A stretch of DNA of 64,000 nucleotides from Clostridiales bacterium (lineage in GTDB: Bacteria > Bacillota > Clostridia > Christensenellales > Aristaeellaceae). Below are positions 1-8,248 of the stretch, in pieces (the stretch's first letter is position 1; each line of letters begins with the position of its first letter). A model generated the notes under the pieces. It was not told the DNA's origin. It saw only the letters and a program-made list of their open reading frames with translations, and made no database searches. The stretch covers positions 91,829 through 155,828 of the forward strand of contig SVGP01000002.1 of NCBI GenBank assembly GCA_015056255.1, given 5' to 3'. Both the position numbers and the translations under genes were made by a program.

Positions 1-351
1 AAAAACAAGCGCATCATGACCACGGGCTACAACGGCGCGCCCGCGGGCGTGAAGACGTGTGTGGAAAGAGGGGAATGCTTAAGAGAAAAGCTCGGCATTG
101 CCTCGGGCACCAAGCATGAAATTTGCTATGCGACGCACGCGGAGCAGAACGCCATCATCCAGGCGGCGAAGCTGGGCGTGTCCATCGACGGCGCGACTTT
201 GTATTGTACGCATCAGCCGTGCGTGATATGCTCCAAAATGATCGTAAACGCGGGCATCACGCGCGTGGTATATAAAGAGGGATATCCGGATGAGTTTTCG
301 GTTCAGATGCTGAAAGAAGGAAACGTCATCCTTGAAAAGTACGAAGATTAA
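1..351 (+). CDS. comEB: dCMP/cytidine deaminase, ComE operon protein 2 type (5' end cut off)
   Basis: Zinc-dependent deaminase that would convert dCMP to dUMP for dTTP synthesis. The reading frame is open from base 1, so the N-terminus lies outside the window; 116 residues are visible. The motif TTGYNGAP comes first, then HAEQNAI (a zinc-binding His and the catalytic Glu) and PCVIC (the other two zinc ligands), in the order and spacing of the deoxycytidylate deaminase family. ATG at 16 is internal, because the residues before it (KNKRI) already match the family. The gene is followed by a terminator-like hairpin, so it probably ends its operon. The deaminase family is certain; dCMP rather than another cytosine substrate is inferred from the motif style. 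Confidence 0.88.
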   Translation, partial: KNKRIMTTGYNGAPAGVKTCVERGECLREKLGIASGTKHEICYATHAEQNAIIQAAKLGVSIDGATLYCTHQPCVICSKMIVNAGITRVVYKEGYPDEFSVQMLKEGNVILEKYED

Positions 352-356
352 AGCTG

Positions 357-391
357 TAAAAGGCCGATGACGGTATGCGCGTCGGCTTTTT
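357..391 (+). terminator. Rho-independent terminator after comEB
   Basis: GCCGA (364-367 region) pairs with TCGGC (382-386), flanked by an A run on the left and a T run (387-391) on the right. The GC stem is short (5 bp) with a large loop, so this is a modest terminator. Confidence 0.5.
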
Positions 392-418
392 GTGTTCAGG
401 AAAAAAGGAGAGAAAAGC

Positions 419-2731
419 ATGAATTCTTCCTCTGCACTTTGGTATGGAAAGCCCGCCCGCTGCTGGACGGAGGCGCTGCCCCTTGGAAACGGCAAACTTG
501 GCGCCATGATCTTTGGCAAAATGGACGAGGAAACGATCGATTTAAATCTTGATACCCTCTGGAGCGGAAGACCGTATGAAAATCAGTCGATTCCGGGCAG
601 CAGGGAAATTCATGACGCCGCGCAGGCGCTTGCGCTTGAAGGCAAATACAAGGAAGCGGAAGACCTTATTGAAGAAAAGCTGCTGTATGAGCGCAACGGA
701 CAGACTTACCTTCCGCTGGGCAAAATGCGGATGCAGTTTGAAAACATGCACCCGATGAAGGATTATCGGCGCGAGCTCGATCTTGAAACGGCGGTTCACA
801 CGGTGAAGGCGCGTTTTGAAGGAAAAAACGGGCTGTATTCGGTTGAATACAAGGCGCTTGTTTCCGCGCCGGACAATTGCCTTGTGATCCATATAAAAGC
901 CGATGAGGAAATCAGTCTTTCCCTGTCGCTTGACAGCCAGCTGAAGCATTCCGTTTGCGCGCAGGCGGGCATGCTTTGGATGGAAGGCCAGTGCCCCGGC
1001 ATGATGAATTCGGACCGGAACGGCTTTTTGGATGAAAACGGCATGCGTTTTTTGTGCGCGTTGGACGCGAAATCCGACGGCGGGATCCATGCAATCGGCG
1101 GAAGAATTTTAATCGATCATGCAAGGGAAATTCTGATTGCGCTTTCGGCGGAGGATTCGTTCAGCGGCTTTCAAAGCGATCCGGTGACGAGCGGAAAGGA
1201 CTATAAGAACCCGCCCGCAGAGCGCGTGAAAAATGCGCTTATGAAGGGAGAAGCGGCTCTTTTCAGTGATCATATCCGCGATTATGCATCGCTTTTTAGC
1301 CGTATGGAGTTAAACCTCGGCGAAACAGAGGCGGGCGCATACCCGACCGATCAAAGACTTTTCAACCACAACGCGGGCGCGTGGGATCCGTCGCTTTACA
1401 CGCTTCTGTTCAATTACGCGCGCTATCTGACCATCTCCGCTTCCCGCCCAGGAACGGAGTGCATGAATCTTCAGGGCATCTGGAACGATCATCTGTTTGC
1501 GCCGTGGTGCTCCAACTATACAGTGAACATCAATACCGAAATGAACTACTGGCCGGTGCTGGCGGCAAACCTTGCCGAGTGCCATGAGCCGATGATTTCC
1601 TTTATCAGGGAACTGTCTGTAACCGGAAAAGAGGCTGCGCGCGACCTGTACGGCGCAAGCGGCTGGACGGCGCACCACAATTCTGACCTCTGGCGGCAGG
1701 CGTTTCCGGCAAAGGGACTCGCGCAGTGGGGCTTCTGGTACAATGGCGGCGCATGGCTTTCAAGGCATCTTTTCGACCATTATTTGTATACCATGGACGA
1801 AGATTTCCTGCGTGAAACCGCCTATCCCATCATTCGAGGCTGCGCGGAATTTTATATGGACATGTTTATCGAAAACGGCGACGGAACGCTGATTCTGGCT
1901 CCGTCCACATCGCCAGAAAACCGCTACATCCTTCCGGGCGGACGCGATACGGGCGTGTCCAGAACTACCGCGATGACCATGTCCATTGCAAGGGAAACGC
2001 TCGAAAACACTGTTTCCGCCGCGAAAATCTTAAATAACGAAGATGAATTTACCGCCGCATGTGAACAGGCGCTTTCAAGGCTCTATCCCCTTAAAATCGG
2101 AAAAGACGGAAGGCTCGTGGAGTGGTACGACGAGATGCCGGATTTTGAGGTGCACCACAGGCACGTAAGCCACCTGTACGCCCTCCACCCGGCGCACGAG
2201 ATTACCCATGAAAAAACGCCCGAGCTCATCGATGCGTGCAAAAAAACGCTCGAAGTCCGAGGCGACGACGGCACGGGCTGGAGTCTCGGCTGGAAGATCA
2301 ATTTCTGGGCGCGCCTTAGGGACGGAAACCATGCGCTCAGGCTTCTGGACAGGCAGTTAAGATTTGTGCCTTCGTCGGGAGAAGTCAATTACACAGGCGG
2401 CGGAGGCACGTATCTGAACCTTTTCGACGCGCATCCGCCTTTCCAGATCGACGGAAACTTCGGCGCGGCCTCAGGAATTCTGGAAATGCTCGTTTGCCCC
2501 AAAATGGGCGAAATCCGCCTGCTCCCCGCGCTGCCCGATAAATGGGCCAGAGGCTATGCGCGCGGCCTGAAAGCACCGGGAAACGTCGAAATCGACATGA
2601 AGTGGAAAAACGGAAAGGTGACGTATGTAAAGCTCGTTTCGCCCGTCGGCGGAAGATTTACGCTGATTGCCAATGGCGCAGCAAGCGAAATTGAGCTTGC
2701 TCCCGGAAAGCCTCTTGAAAAGAATTTTTAA
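419..2731 (+). CDS. Glycoside hydrolase family 95, alpha-L-fucosidase type
   Basis: A 770-residue protein of normal GH95 length. GH95 enzymes are inverting glycosidases that remove alpha-1,2-linked L-fucose (some act on L-galactose) from host or plant glycans. The protein shows the family core NINTEMNYWP, carrying the Asn residues that in the Bifidobacterium enzyme position the catalytic water, then APSTSPEN with the probable general acid Glu, and HPPFQIDGNFG with the conserved Asp. The start at ATG 419 is chosen because AAAAGGAG at 403-410 lies 8 bases upstream; the longer frame from 392 includes that ribosome-binding site. There is no signal peptide, so it should act in the cytoplasm on imported oligosaccharides. 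A sulfatase follows after 18 bases, probably in one transcript. The family is sure; the exact linkage is not. Confidence 0.9.
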   Translation: MNSSSALWYGKPARCWTEALPLGNGKLGAMIFGKMDEETIDLNLDTLWSGRPYENQSIPGSREIHDAAQALALEGKYKEAEDLIEEKLLYERNGQTYLPLGKMRMQFENMHPMKDYRRELDLETAVHTVKARFEGKNGLYSVEYKALVSAPDNCLVIHIKADEEISLSLSLDSQLKHSVCAQAGMLWMEGQCPGMMNSDRNGFLDENGMRFLCALDAKSDGGIHAIGGRILIDHAREILIALSAEDSFSGFQSDPVTSGKDYKNPPAERVKNALMKGEAALFSDHIRDYASLFSRMELNLGETEAGAYPTDQRLFNHNAGAWDPSLYTLLFNYARYLTISASRPGTECMNLQGIWNDHLFAPWCSNYTVNINTEMNYWPVLAANLAECHEPMISFIRELSVTGKEAARDLYGASGWTAHHNSDLWRQAFPAKGLAQWGFWYNGGAWLSRHLFDHYLYTMDEDFLRETAYPIIRGCAEFYMDMFIENGDGTLILAPSTSPENRYILPGGRDTGVSRTTAMTMSIARETLENTVSAAKILNNEDEFTAACEQALSRLYPLKIGKDGRLVEWYDEMPDFEVHHRHVSHLYALHPAHEITHEKTPELIDACKKTLEVRGDDGTGWSLGWKINFWARLRDGNHALRLLDRQLRFVPSSGEVNYTGGGGTYLNLFDAHPPFQIDGNFGAASGILEMLVCPKMGEIRLLPALPDKWARGYARGLKAPGNVEIDMKWKNGKVTYVKLVSPVGGRFTLIANGAASEIELAPGKPLEKNF

Positions 2732-2749
2732 TACAGAAAAGGATAACAC

Positions 2750-4219
2750 ATGAATAAGCCAAACATCATTTTTATCCTCGCCGACGACATGGGCGCGTGG
2801 GCGATGCACTGCGCGGGAACGAAAGAACTTTATACCCCGAACCTCGACAGGCTGGCGCGGGAGGGAATGCGCTTTGAAAACTTTTTCTGCGCATCTCCCG
2901 TCTGTTCGCCGGCGCGCGCGTCTATTCTGACGGGAACCATTCCCTCTGCGCACGGCGTTCACGACTGGCTCAGAAGCGGAAACGTGGACGCGGTCAAATA
3001 TGCAGAGGCCGGAAAAGAGAACCCTTACGGTGGGTATGCAGATGAAAAAGAACCCATTCAGTATCTGAAAAGCAATGTAACCTATACGGATGTGATGCGG
3101 GAAAGCGGCTATAACGTTGCGCTTTCCGGCAAATGGCATCTGGGCGATTCGGTGCATCCGCAGCACGGGTTTTCAAAGTGGTATACCATCGGAAAAGGCG
3201 GCTGCTGTTATTATCATCCCGACATCGTGGAGGATGAGCGCATCACCGTTCGTCACGGGGAATATGTGACGGATCTGATTACGGATAAAGCGGTATCGTT
3301 TATAGACGAGCTGTCGGGAGAAGATGCGCCGTTTTATCTCTCTGTTCATTATACTGCGCCGCATGCGCCGTGGGGCAGGGATCAGCATCCCGAGCGGCTG
3401 ATTGAAAAATATGAAAAATGCACCTTTGACGAAATACCGGAGCTTCCGGATCATTTGGACAGCACGGTTTCAAACAGATATACAAATCCGATCAGCCAAA
3501 CGCCCAGAAGGCGGGAATTTCTGACCGGCTATTATGCCGCCATTACCGCGATGGACGAAGGCATCGGAAGAATTCTTGAAAAACTGGATGATCTCAAACT
3601 GACAGAAAATACCGTTGTCATCTTTACCGCCGACAACGGCATGAGCATGGGGCATCACGGGATCTGGGGAAAGGGCAACGCAACGTTCCCGATGAATATG
3701 TATGATACCGCCGTCAAGGTGCCGTTCATCATAAGATGGCCGAATCATGCGCCCAAAGGCATTGTGTCCGATGAAATGGTTTCTGCTTACGACCTTTTCC
3801 CGACGTTTTTGGAAATGATCGGAAGCAAATCCCAAATTGCCCGCAATCTTCCCGGAAAGAGCTTTTTAAAGGCGATTTGCGGCGAAGAGAGCGAAGATAA
3901 GGAAGTCGTTGTTTTTGACGAATACGGCCCGGTCAGGATGATACGGAATAAGACGGTCAAATACATTCATCGTTATCCATATGGACCGAATGAGCTTTAT
4001 GATCTTAAAAATGATCCGGGCGAGGAAGTCAATCTGATTGACGATGAGGGTTGGGCCGAAACCGTAATTAAGATGCGTACAAAGCTTCAAAGTTGTTTTT
4101 TAACCTATGCGCAGCCCGAAATCGATGGCTTGTATGAAGGTGTAACCGGCAGCGGCCAGATGTGCATGGCTGGCGTTTACGCCGATCGCAAGGAAGTTTA
4201 TCCTCCGGTAGGGACGTAA
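2750..4219 (+). CDS. Type I (formylglycine) sulfatase
   Basis: A 489-residue alkaline-phosphatase-fold sulfatase. The N-terminus NIIFILADDMGAW holds the Asp pair that binds calcium. The signature CSPARASILTG (near residue 52) carries the Cys that must be converted to formylglycine, so the organism needs an anaerobic sulfatase-maturating enzyme, not seen here. Later motifs include GKWHLG, TADNGMSMG and HHG around the active site. There is no signal peptide, as with the GH95 enzyme just upstream. The pair suggests use of sulfated, fucosylated oligosaccharides such as mucin fragments (inference). The Shine-Dalgarno site AAAGGA precedes the start. The true substrate cannot be read from sequence. 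Confidence 0.9.
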   Translation: MNKPNIIFILADDMGAWAMHCAGTKELYTPNLDRLAREGMRFENFFCASPVCSPARASILTGTIPSAHGVHDWLRSGNVDAVKYAEAGKENPYGGYADEKEPIQYLKSNVTYTDVMRESGYNVALSGKWHLGDSVHPQHGFSKWYTIGKGGCCYYHPDIVEDERITVRHGEYVTDLITDKAVSFIDELSGEDAPFYLSVHYTAPHAPWGRDQHPERLIEKYEKCTFDEIPELPDHLDSTVSNRYTNPISQTPRRREFLTGYYAAITAMDEGIGRILEKLDDLKLTENTVVIFTADNGMSMGHHGIWGKGNATFPMNMYDTAVKVPFIIRWPNHAPKGIVSDEMVSAYDLFPTFLEMIGSKSQIARNLPGKSFLKAICGEESEDKEVVVFDEYGPVRMIRNKTVKYIHRYPYGPNELYDLKNDPGEEVNLIDDEGWAETVIKMRTKLQSCFLTYAQPEIDGLYEGVTGSGQMCMAGVYADRKEVYPPVGT

Positions 4220-4230
4220 AACAAAGCAAA

Positions 4231-4272
4231 ATAAAAACGGCGCGTATCCGGGTTTATCCCAGATGCGCGCCG
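4231..4272 (-). terminator. Terminator of the AEC transporter-thioesterase unit, overlapping the end of the thioesterase gene
   Basis: The 15-bp stem 4238-4252/4258-4272 (CGGCGCGyATCyGGG type, two wobble pairs) has loop TTTAT and, on the minus strand, the tail TTTTTAT. The stop codon of the thioesterase gene lies in the loop and its last codons form one arm. Confidence 0.8.
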
Positions 4273-4649
4273 CTTGTCATGACCACGGCGACTTTTGTGC
4301 CCAAGTCGTCGGTTATCGTGATTTCGTAAAAGCAGTTGCGTCTTCCGTCCTTTAAGCACTTGCTTTCGCCAAAGAGTATTTTCCCCTTCGGGGCGGAAAG
4401 ATAGGAAATCTGGCTTACCGCTGTGACCGTTGCGGGCTTTTCGAAATTGGTGGATACGGCGAACACGAAATCTGCCAGCGTATAGGCTACGCCGCCCATT
4501 ACGTGACCTACCGCGTTTAAGTGGTTCTCGGTGATTTTCATGGAGCACTTGGCGTAATTTTCACCGATTTCGTCGATTACGATTCCTGTGGCACAGGTGG
4601 CGTAACGGTCATTTGCAAAAAAGGCGCGGGCTTCATCGAGCTTGGACAT
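4254..4649 (-). CDS. PaaI-family hotdog thioesterase
   Basis: A 131-residue single hotdog-fold protein. The stretch HLNAVGHVMGG followed by ADFVFAV matches the PaaI/YdiI active-site region (Asn/His, then Gly-Gly and the Asp on the central helix) of acyl-CoA thioesterases. The substrate is unknown; PaaI relatives hydrolyse aryl- or hydroxyaryl-CoA esters. AAGGAG overlapping the stop of the upstream transporter gene serves as its ribosome-binding site, so the two genes are co-transcribed. The transcript ends in the hairpin formed by its own 3' end. Confidence 0.82.
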   Translation of the reverse strand: MSKLDEARAFFANDRYATCATGIVIDEIGENYAKCSMKITENHLNAVGHVMGGVAYTLADFVFAVSTNFEKPATVTAVSQISYLSAPKGKILFGESKCLKDGRRNCFYEITITDDLGTKVAVVMTSGAHLG

Positions 4650-4661
4650 GGCGTTTTCTCC

Positions 4662-5588
4662 TTAAAGCAAAAGTGTGATGACGGGGATGGTCAAAAAGCA
4701 CATGAGCGTTGAAAGCATCACGCAGTTGGCGGCGTTTTCGGTTTCGCTTTTATGAATTTCAGCCATGTTCAGGATAATGCTTGCACAGGGGGCGGCGGAG
4801 AGAATGAGAAGCGCCGCTTTAAAAGCGTCTGAAAAGGGAAGAAAGCACGTAAGCGCCCAGCAGAACAGGGGATAGAGAAGGAGCTTTGATAAGCAGATGC
4901 CGTACACAAACGGGCGGCAGAAAAGCGATTTAAGGGGCGTTTTTGCAAGGCGCATGCCCAGAATCATCATGCAAAGGGGCGTTGTCATGTCGGAAAGGAG
5001 CGAAAGCGCCTTTTTGATAAGCTCCGGCGTATAATTGCCTGCGCCAAAGATGTATAAAGGCAGGGAGAACAGAAGCGCAAGAATCGTGGGGTTGACAATC
5101 GCGGCCTTGATGGTCATCGATTCCTTTTTGTTCGTCAGCGCGTATACGCCCACAGTGAACACAAGAACGTTCATCGAAAGAAGATAAACGGATGAATAGC
5201 ACCACGCTTCGGGCGAATTCGGCAAAAGCGCCTTTACAATCGGAAGCCCGAAAAAGCCCACGTTTCCCATGACGGAGGCAATTGACAGCATGCGGTATTT
5301 GCTGTCAGAGAAGCGCTTTTTGAAAATGAGATAAATTCCTCCCATGAAAAGCGCCTGAAGAACGAGCGTGAAAACGAAAAATACGCCCATATCCAGAAGA
5401 TTTTTCCATGAAAACTCCAGGGACAGAAAGTTGTTTAAAACCATGCACGGCGCGCAGAAATAAATGAGAATGGCCGAAAGCGTTGAAAGGTGATCCGCGC
5501 TGGCCTTTTTGAATTTACAAAGCGCGTAGCCGGGTATGATGTAAAAAAGCGTCATGAGTACGTTTGTAAAGGCAATCTGAACCGTCAT
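4662..5588 (-). CDS. AEC-family (auxin efflux carrier-like) transporter
   Basis: An integral membrane protein of about 308 residues with roughly ten hydrophobic segments and the AEC pattern. Near the N-terminus is PGYALCKFKKAS followed by a second helix with FCAPCMVLNNF; near the C-terminus is SAAPCASIILNMAEIH. Bacterial AEC proteins export or exchange small organic acids such as malate. ATG at 5588 is preferred over TTG at 5597 because AAAGGA ends 9 bases before it. It is transcribed with the thioesterase gene. The substrate is unknown. Confidence 0.85.
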   Translation of the reverse strand: MTVQIAFTNVLMTLFYIIPGYALCKFKKASADHLSTLSAILIYFCAPCMVLNNFLSLEFSWKNLLDMGVFFVFTLVLQALFMGGIYLIFKKRFSDSKYRMLSIASVMGNVGFFGLPIVKALLPNSPEAWCYSSVYLLSMNVLVFTVGVYALTNKKESMTIKAAIVNPTILALLFSLPLYIFGAGNYTPELIKKALSLLSDMTTPLCMMILGMRLAKTPLKSLFCRPFVYGICLSKLLLYPLFCWALTCFLPFSDAFKAALLILSAAPCASIILNMAEIHKSETENAANCVMLSTLMCFLTIPVITLLL

Positions 5589-5619
5589 GATCAACAATCC
5601 TTTGTGTTTAATTCAGCCT

Positions 5620-5648
5620 ATTATAGCATTTCTGTCTTAAAGGAAACA
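5620..5648 (-). promoter_or_regulatory. Candidate promoter of the AEC transporter gene
   Basis: A perfect -10 TATAAT on the minus strand (5625-5620) has a weak -35 (TGTTTC) 17 bases upstream. Confidence 0.45.
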
Positions 5649-5678
5649 GATGGTTTGGGCTAAGTTTTGTAAATGCGC

Positions 5679-5707
5679 TTGAATTTACGGGTGTTATCTG
5701 TTATCAT
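5679..5707 (+). promoter_or_regulatory. Promoter of udk
   Basis: TTGAAT (5679-5684), 17-base spacer, TATCAT (5702-5707), about 35 bases before the udk start. Confidence 0.6.
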
Positions 5708-5742
5708 CTAAAAAAGGATATTCACAAAGGAGAGCGAACAAT

Positions 5743-6360
5743 ATGCTGATTATCGGTATCTGCGGCGCGAGCGGCAGCGGGAAAAGCACGCTTGCGGAGG
5801 AGCTTGTAAAAAAGATCACGAAACCTGCGGTTCTTATCAATCAGGATGCGTACTACCGCGATCACGCATACCTTCCCTTTGAGGAGCGCGCCAAAATCAA
5901 CTATGACGAGCCGGGCGTTTTTGAGCACGACGAGCTATTGTATGATATGAAGCAGCTTTCCGAGGGAAAGAGCATTACGCGCAAAAGATATGACTATTCC
6001 AACCACTGCCGCGCCGACAAAACGGACGAAATCATCGAGCCTGCAGACATTCTGATCATCGAGGGTATCCACGCATTTTACGACGAGCGTCTGCGCGACA
6101 TGATGGATTTTAAAATCTACATCCGGGTCGATCCCGACATCTGCCTTTTAAGGCGAGTAAAGAGGGACATTAACCACCGCGGACGCGAGATCAACGGCAT
6201 CGCTGAGCAGTATCTGTCGACTGTCAAGCCTATGTATGAGAGGTACATCAAAAATTATATCGATTATGCGGATCTCATCGTCGCCGGCGGCGGAAAGAAC
6301 GCAAAAATCAGCGATATTCTGGCCTTCTACATCAACGCCGGTCAGGTGGAGGATAAGTAG
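5743..6360 (+). CDS. udk: Uridine kinase
   Basis: Phosphorylates uridine and cytidine with ATP or GTP in pyrimidine salvage, in the cytoplasm. It is 205 residues, close to the usual 205-215. The P-loop GASGSGKS sits at residues 6-13, then QDAYYRD (nucleoside site), LPFEER, a YDYSNH segment, IIEGIHAF (Walker-B-like) and RRVKRDINHRGR (lid region), all in the order of Bacillus Udk. AAAGGAG precedes ATG 5743. The acetyltransferase gene begins right after the stop, so the two form one transcript. Confidence 0.92.
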   Translation: MLIIGICGASGSGKSTLAEELVKKITKPAVLINQDAYYRDHAYLPFEERAKINYDEPGVFEHDELLYDMKQLSEGKSITRKRYDYSNHCRADKTDEIIEPADILIIEGIHAFYDERLRDMMDFKIYIRVDPDICLLRRVKRDINHRGREINGIAEQYLSTVKPMYERYIKNYIDYADLIVAGGGKNAKISDILAFYINAGQVEDK

Positions 6361-6852
6361 GTGGGCGAAATAGAATTCCGCTCATTGTCCGAATTTCCGA
6401 GGGGAACGCTGAAAAATCAGTTGATGGACGCTTATTCGTTTGATCCCAAATGGCAAAATTTGTTTGAAGGCAGCTGGCAGGAATACGACAACTTTTTCTA
6501 TGACAACGAAAAGGTATTGACCACCTGCGGGTTTGCGACATGCTTGAGAGGAAAAGCCATCGGCCATATTTCGTGGGATCCGAGGAATGCGCCCGGCTAT
6601 GTGATCATCGGGCATAACTGCATTCTGACCGAATACAAGGGAAAAGGATACGGCAAAATGCAGCTTTTAAAAGCGGTCAGAAGAATCATTGAATGCATTC
6701 ATCCCGAAAAAATCATCGTCACTACCAATGAAAAGCTGATCGCCAAATACAATTATGAAAGCGCAGGCTTTAAGCTCGTAAAACGCGAAAAAAACACGGA
6801 CGAATCCGCGTTTTCGGGCGATTATCTGTTTTATGAGATGGAAGTAGAATAA
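6361..6852 (+). CDS. GNAT-family N-acetyltransferase
   Basis: A 163-residue GNAT protein. The acetyl-CoA binding motif A is visible as YKGKGYGKMQ (around residue 100), and a beta-strand YNYESAGFKLV lies near the C-terminus. It starts with GTG directly after the udk stop codon; GGAGG at 6348-6352, inside udk, gives an 8-base spacing. The substrate cannot be told. A palindromic repeat with terminator character follows. Confidence 0.85.
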   Translation: MGEIEFRSLSEFPRGTLKNQLMDAYSFDPKWQNLFEGSWQEYDNFFYDNEKVLTTCGFATCLRGKAIGHISWDPRNAPGYVIIGHNCILTEYKGKGYGKMQLLKAVRRIIECIHPEKIIVTTNEKLIAKYNYESAGFKLVKREKNTDESAFSGDYLFYEMEVE

Positions 6853-6862
6853 ACGTACGGCG

Positions 6863-6966
6863 ATACCAATAAAGTGCGCGGGCGTACAATGTATGCCCCT
6901 ACAGGATGGTTGTCATTCGATCATTGCTGTAGGGGCGATCATTGATCGCCCGCGCTTTTTTGGTAT
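6863..6966. repeat. Palindromic dispersed repeat, copy 1 (REP/MITE-like), also a likely terminator
   Basis: The outer inverted repeat joins 6863-6884 (ATACCAAtAAAG...GCGCGGGCG) to 6947-6966 (CGCCCGCGC...TTTTTTGGTAT). Inside, GCCCCTACAG (about 6895-6904) pairs with CTGTAGGGGC (6927-6936), and GGCGATC-ATT-GATCGCC forms its own small hairpin. No open reading frame lies inside. A related copy is at 58827-58908. On the plus strand the stem is followed by six T, so it can terminate the udk-acetyltransferase transcript. Confidence 0.8.
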
Positions 6967-6985
6967 TTACTGATTTAGAAAATGC

Positions 6986-8230
6986 TTATTTTCTTGCCGC
7001 TTTCACAGCCAGGATTCTTTGCATTTCGTTGTAGACGATCATGAAGCCTTCGTCTACGCCCATGCCGGGCTTGGCGAGAATCTGAACGGGCTGGGTCGCC
7101 ATGGCGGCGTGCACGCAGACCTGTGCGCTTCTGTCGGTTTCGTTGCAGGTGCCGCCCTGATAGGCGCCCATGCCGTGGGCTTTGCAGTACAGAACCGCTT
7201 CGATGGTGTTCTGGATGCCGCCGAGGTCGGGGGTCTTGATCTGAGCCATGTGACCGGCGTGGCGGTCGGTGAACTCGATGACGTCTTCCAAGGTGTTGCA
7301 CCATTCGTCGGCTACGAGCTCAACATCGATGTTGCGCTCATCGATGAGCTTGGTGAGATTGCTAAGATCGGTGATCTGCTTTTCGTGCTCTTCGGAGTCC
7401 ATCGGGCCTTCGATGCGAAGGTGGAAGGGCTTCGCGGCTGCGCCGAGCTTTTCGATGTAATCGGCCATCGCAGTGTAGTTGTCGTTTCCGAGCCATGCGC
7501 CGATGGTGCCGTATACGTCGATGTGAAGGACGGGCAGATAGTCTTCCGAAGTTCTCAGAGCCAGAATGCGGTCGCGCAGCCACTCAACATAGGCGAGTAA
7601 CTTTTCGCCGTTTTCGCCGAGCTTCGTCTGAACGTTGTTGATCAGCGCATGGGGGAGAACCGCCGCGCCCTTCATGATCATCTTGTCGGCGTTGTCGTAT
7701 CGCTGGTCGCCGGACTGGGTGAATACGGGGATCGGAGTTTCGGAAACGGTGAGGCCGTATTCGTCGGCAACGACTTCGCACATCATCTTATGATTGGCCT
7801 TGGCAACGGCGTCTAAAATGGCCTGGGAAACGCCGTAGCGGATGGCGGTGTGCAGGCGTTTTCCGTCGACCAGAATGCTTTCTGCTTCACCGGCAAGCTT
7901 TCTGAAGGAATCCGCCTCGCGGCCGACGAGCATGGGCTTGACGTGCTTTTCGATGATCGGGATAAAGTCGTTGGCAAGGAACAAAGGATCGCGTCCGCCG
8001 GCGCCGGAATACTGAACCGCAGCGCAGTCGCCGTGGGCGATCTGGCCGTCTTCCAGAACGAGGAGAACGGAGATGGCTTCGCCGGCCTGACGAACAGCGG
8101 TGAAGCCGGGGGTTACGGGAGAACCGATGTAGGCGGAGCCGTCGGCCTTTGCGCCCAATTTAATGGCTCGCTGATCGTCAAAATAGAAGCCGGTGCGCGC
8201 TTTGGCGCAGATTACGTCGATAATTTTCAT
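6986..8230 (-). CDS. mal: 3-Methylaspartate ammonia-lyase
   Basis: Enolase-superfamily enzyme that removes ammonia from (2S,3S)-3-methylaspartate to give mesaconate, the second step of the methylaspartate route of glutamate fermentation. It is 414 residues, the normal length. The N-terminal domain has the typical GFYFDDQRAIK and AVQYSGAGGRDP segments. The barrel carries FTQSGDQRYDNADKMI, metal-ligand regions and QIKTPDLGGIQNT with the catalytic Lys. GGAGG lies 8 bases before the start and overlaps the end of glmE. It is last in the glmS-mutL-glmE-mal unit. Confidence 0.95.
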   Translation of the reverse strand: MKIIDVICAKARTGFYFDDQRAIKLGAKADGSAYIGSPVTPGFTAVRQAGEAISVLLVLEDGQIAHGDCAAVQYSGAGGRDPLFLANDFIPIIEKHVKPMLVGREADSFRKLAGEAESILVDGKRLHTAIRYGVSQAILDAVAKANHKMMCEVVADEYGLTVSETPIPVFTQSGDQRYDNADKMIMKGAAVLPHALINNVQTKLGENGEKLLAYVEWLRDRILALRTSEDYLPVLHIDVYGTIGAWLGNDNYTAMADYIEKLGAAAKPFHLRIEGPMDSEEHEKQITDLSNLTKLIDERNIDVELVADEWCNTLEDVIEFTDRHAGHMAQIKTPDLGGIQNTIEAVLYCKAHGMGAYQGGTCNETDRSAQVCVHAAMATQPVQILAKPGMGVDEGFMIVYNEMQRILAVKAARK

Positions 8231-8248
8231 ATTGATTTCCTCCGTACA

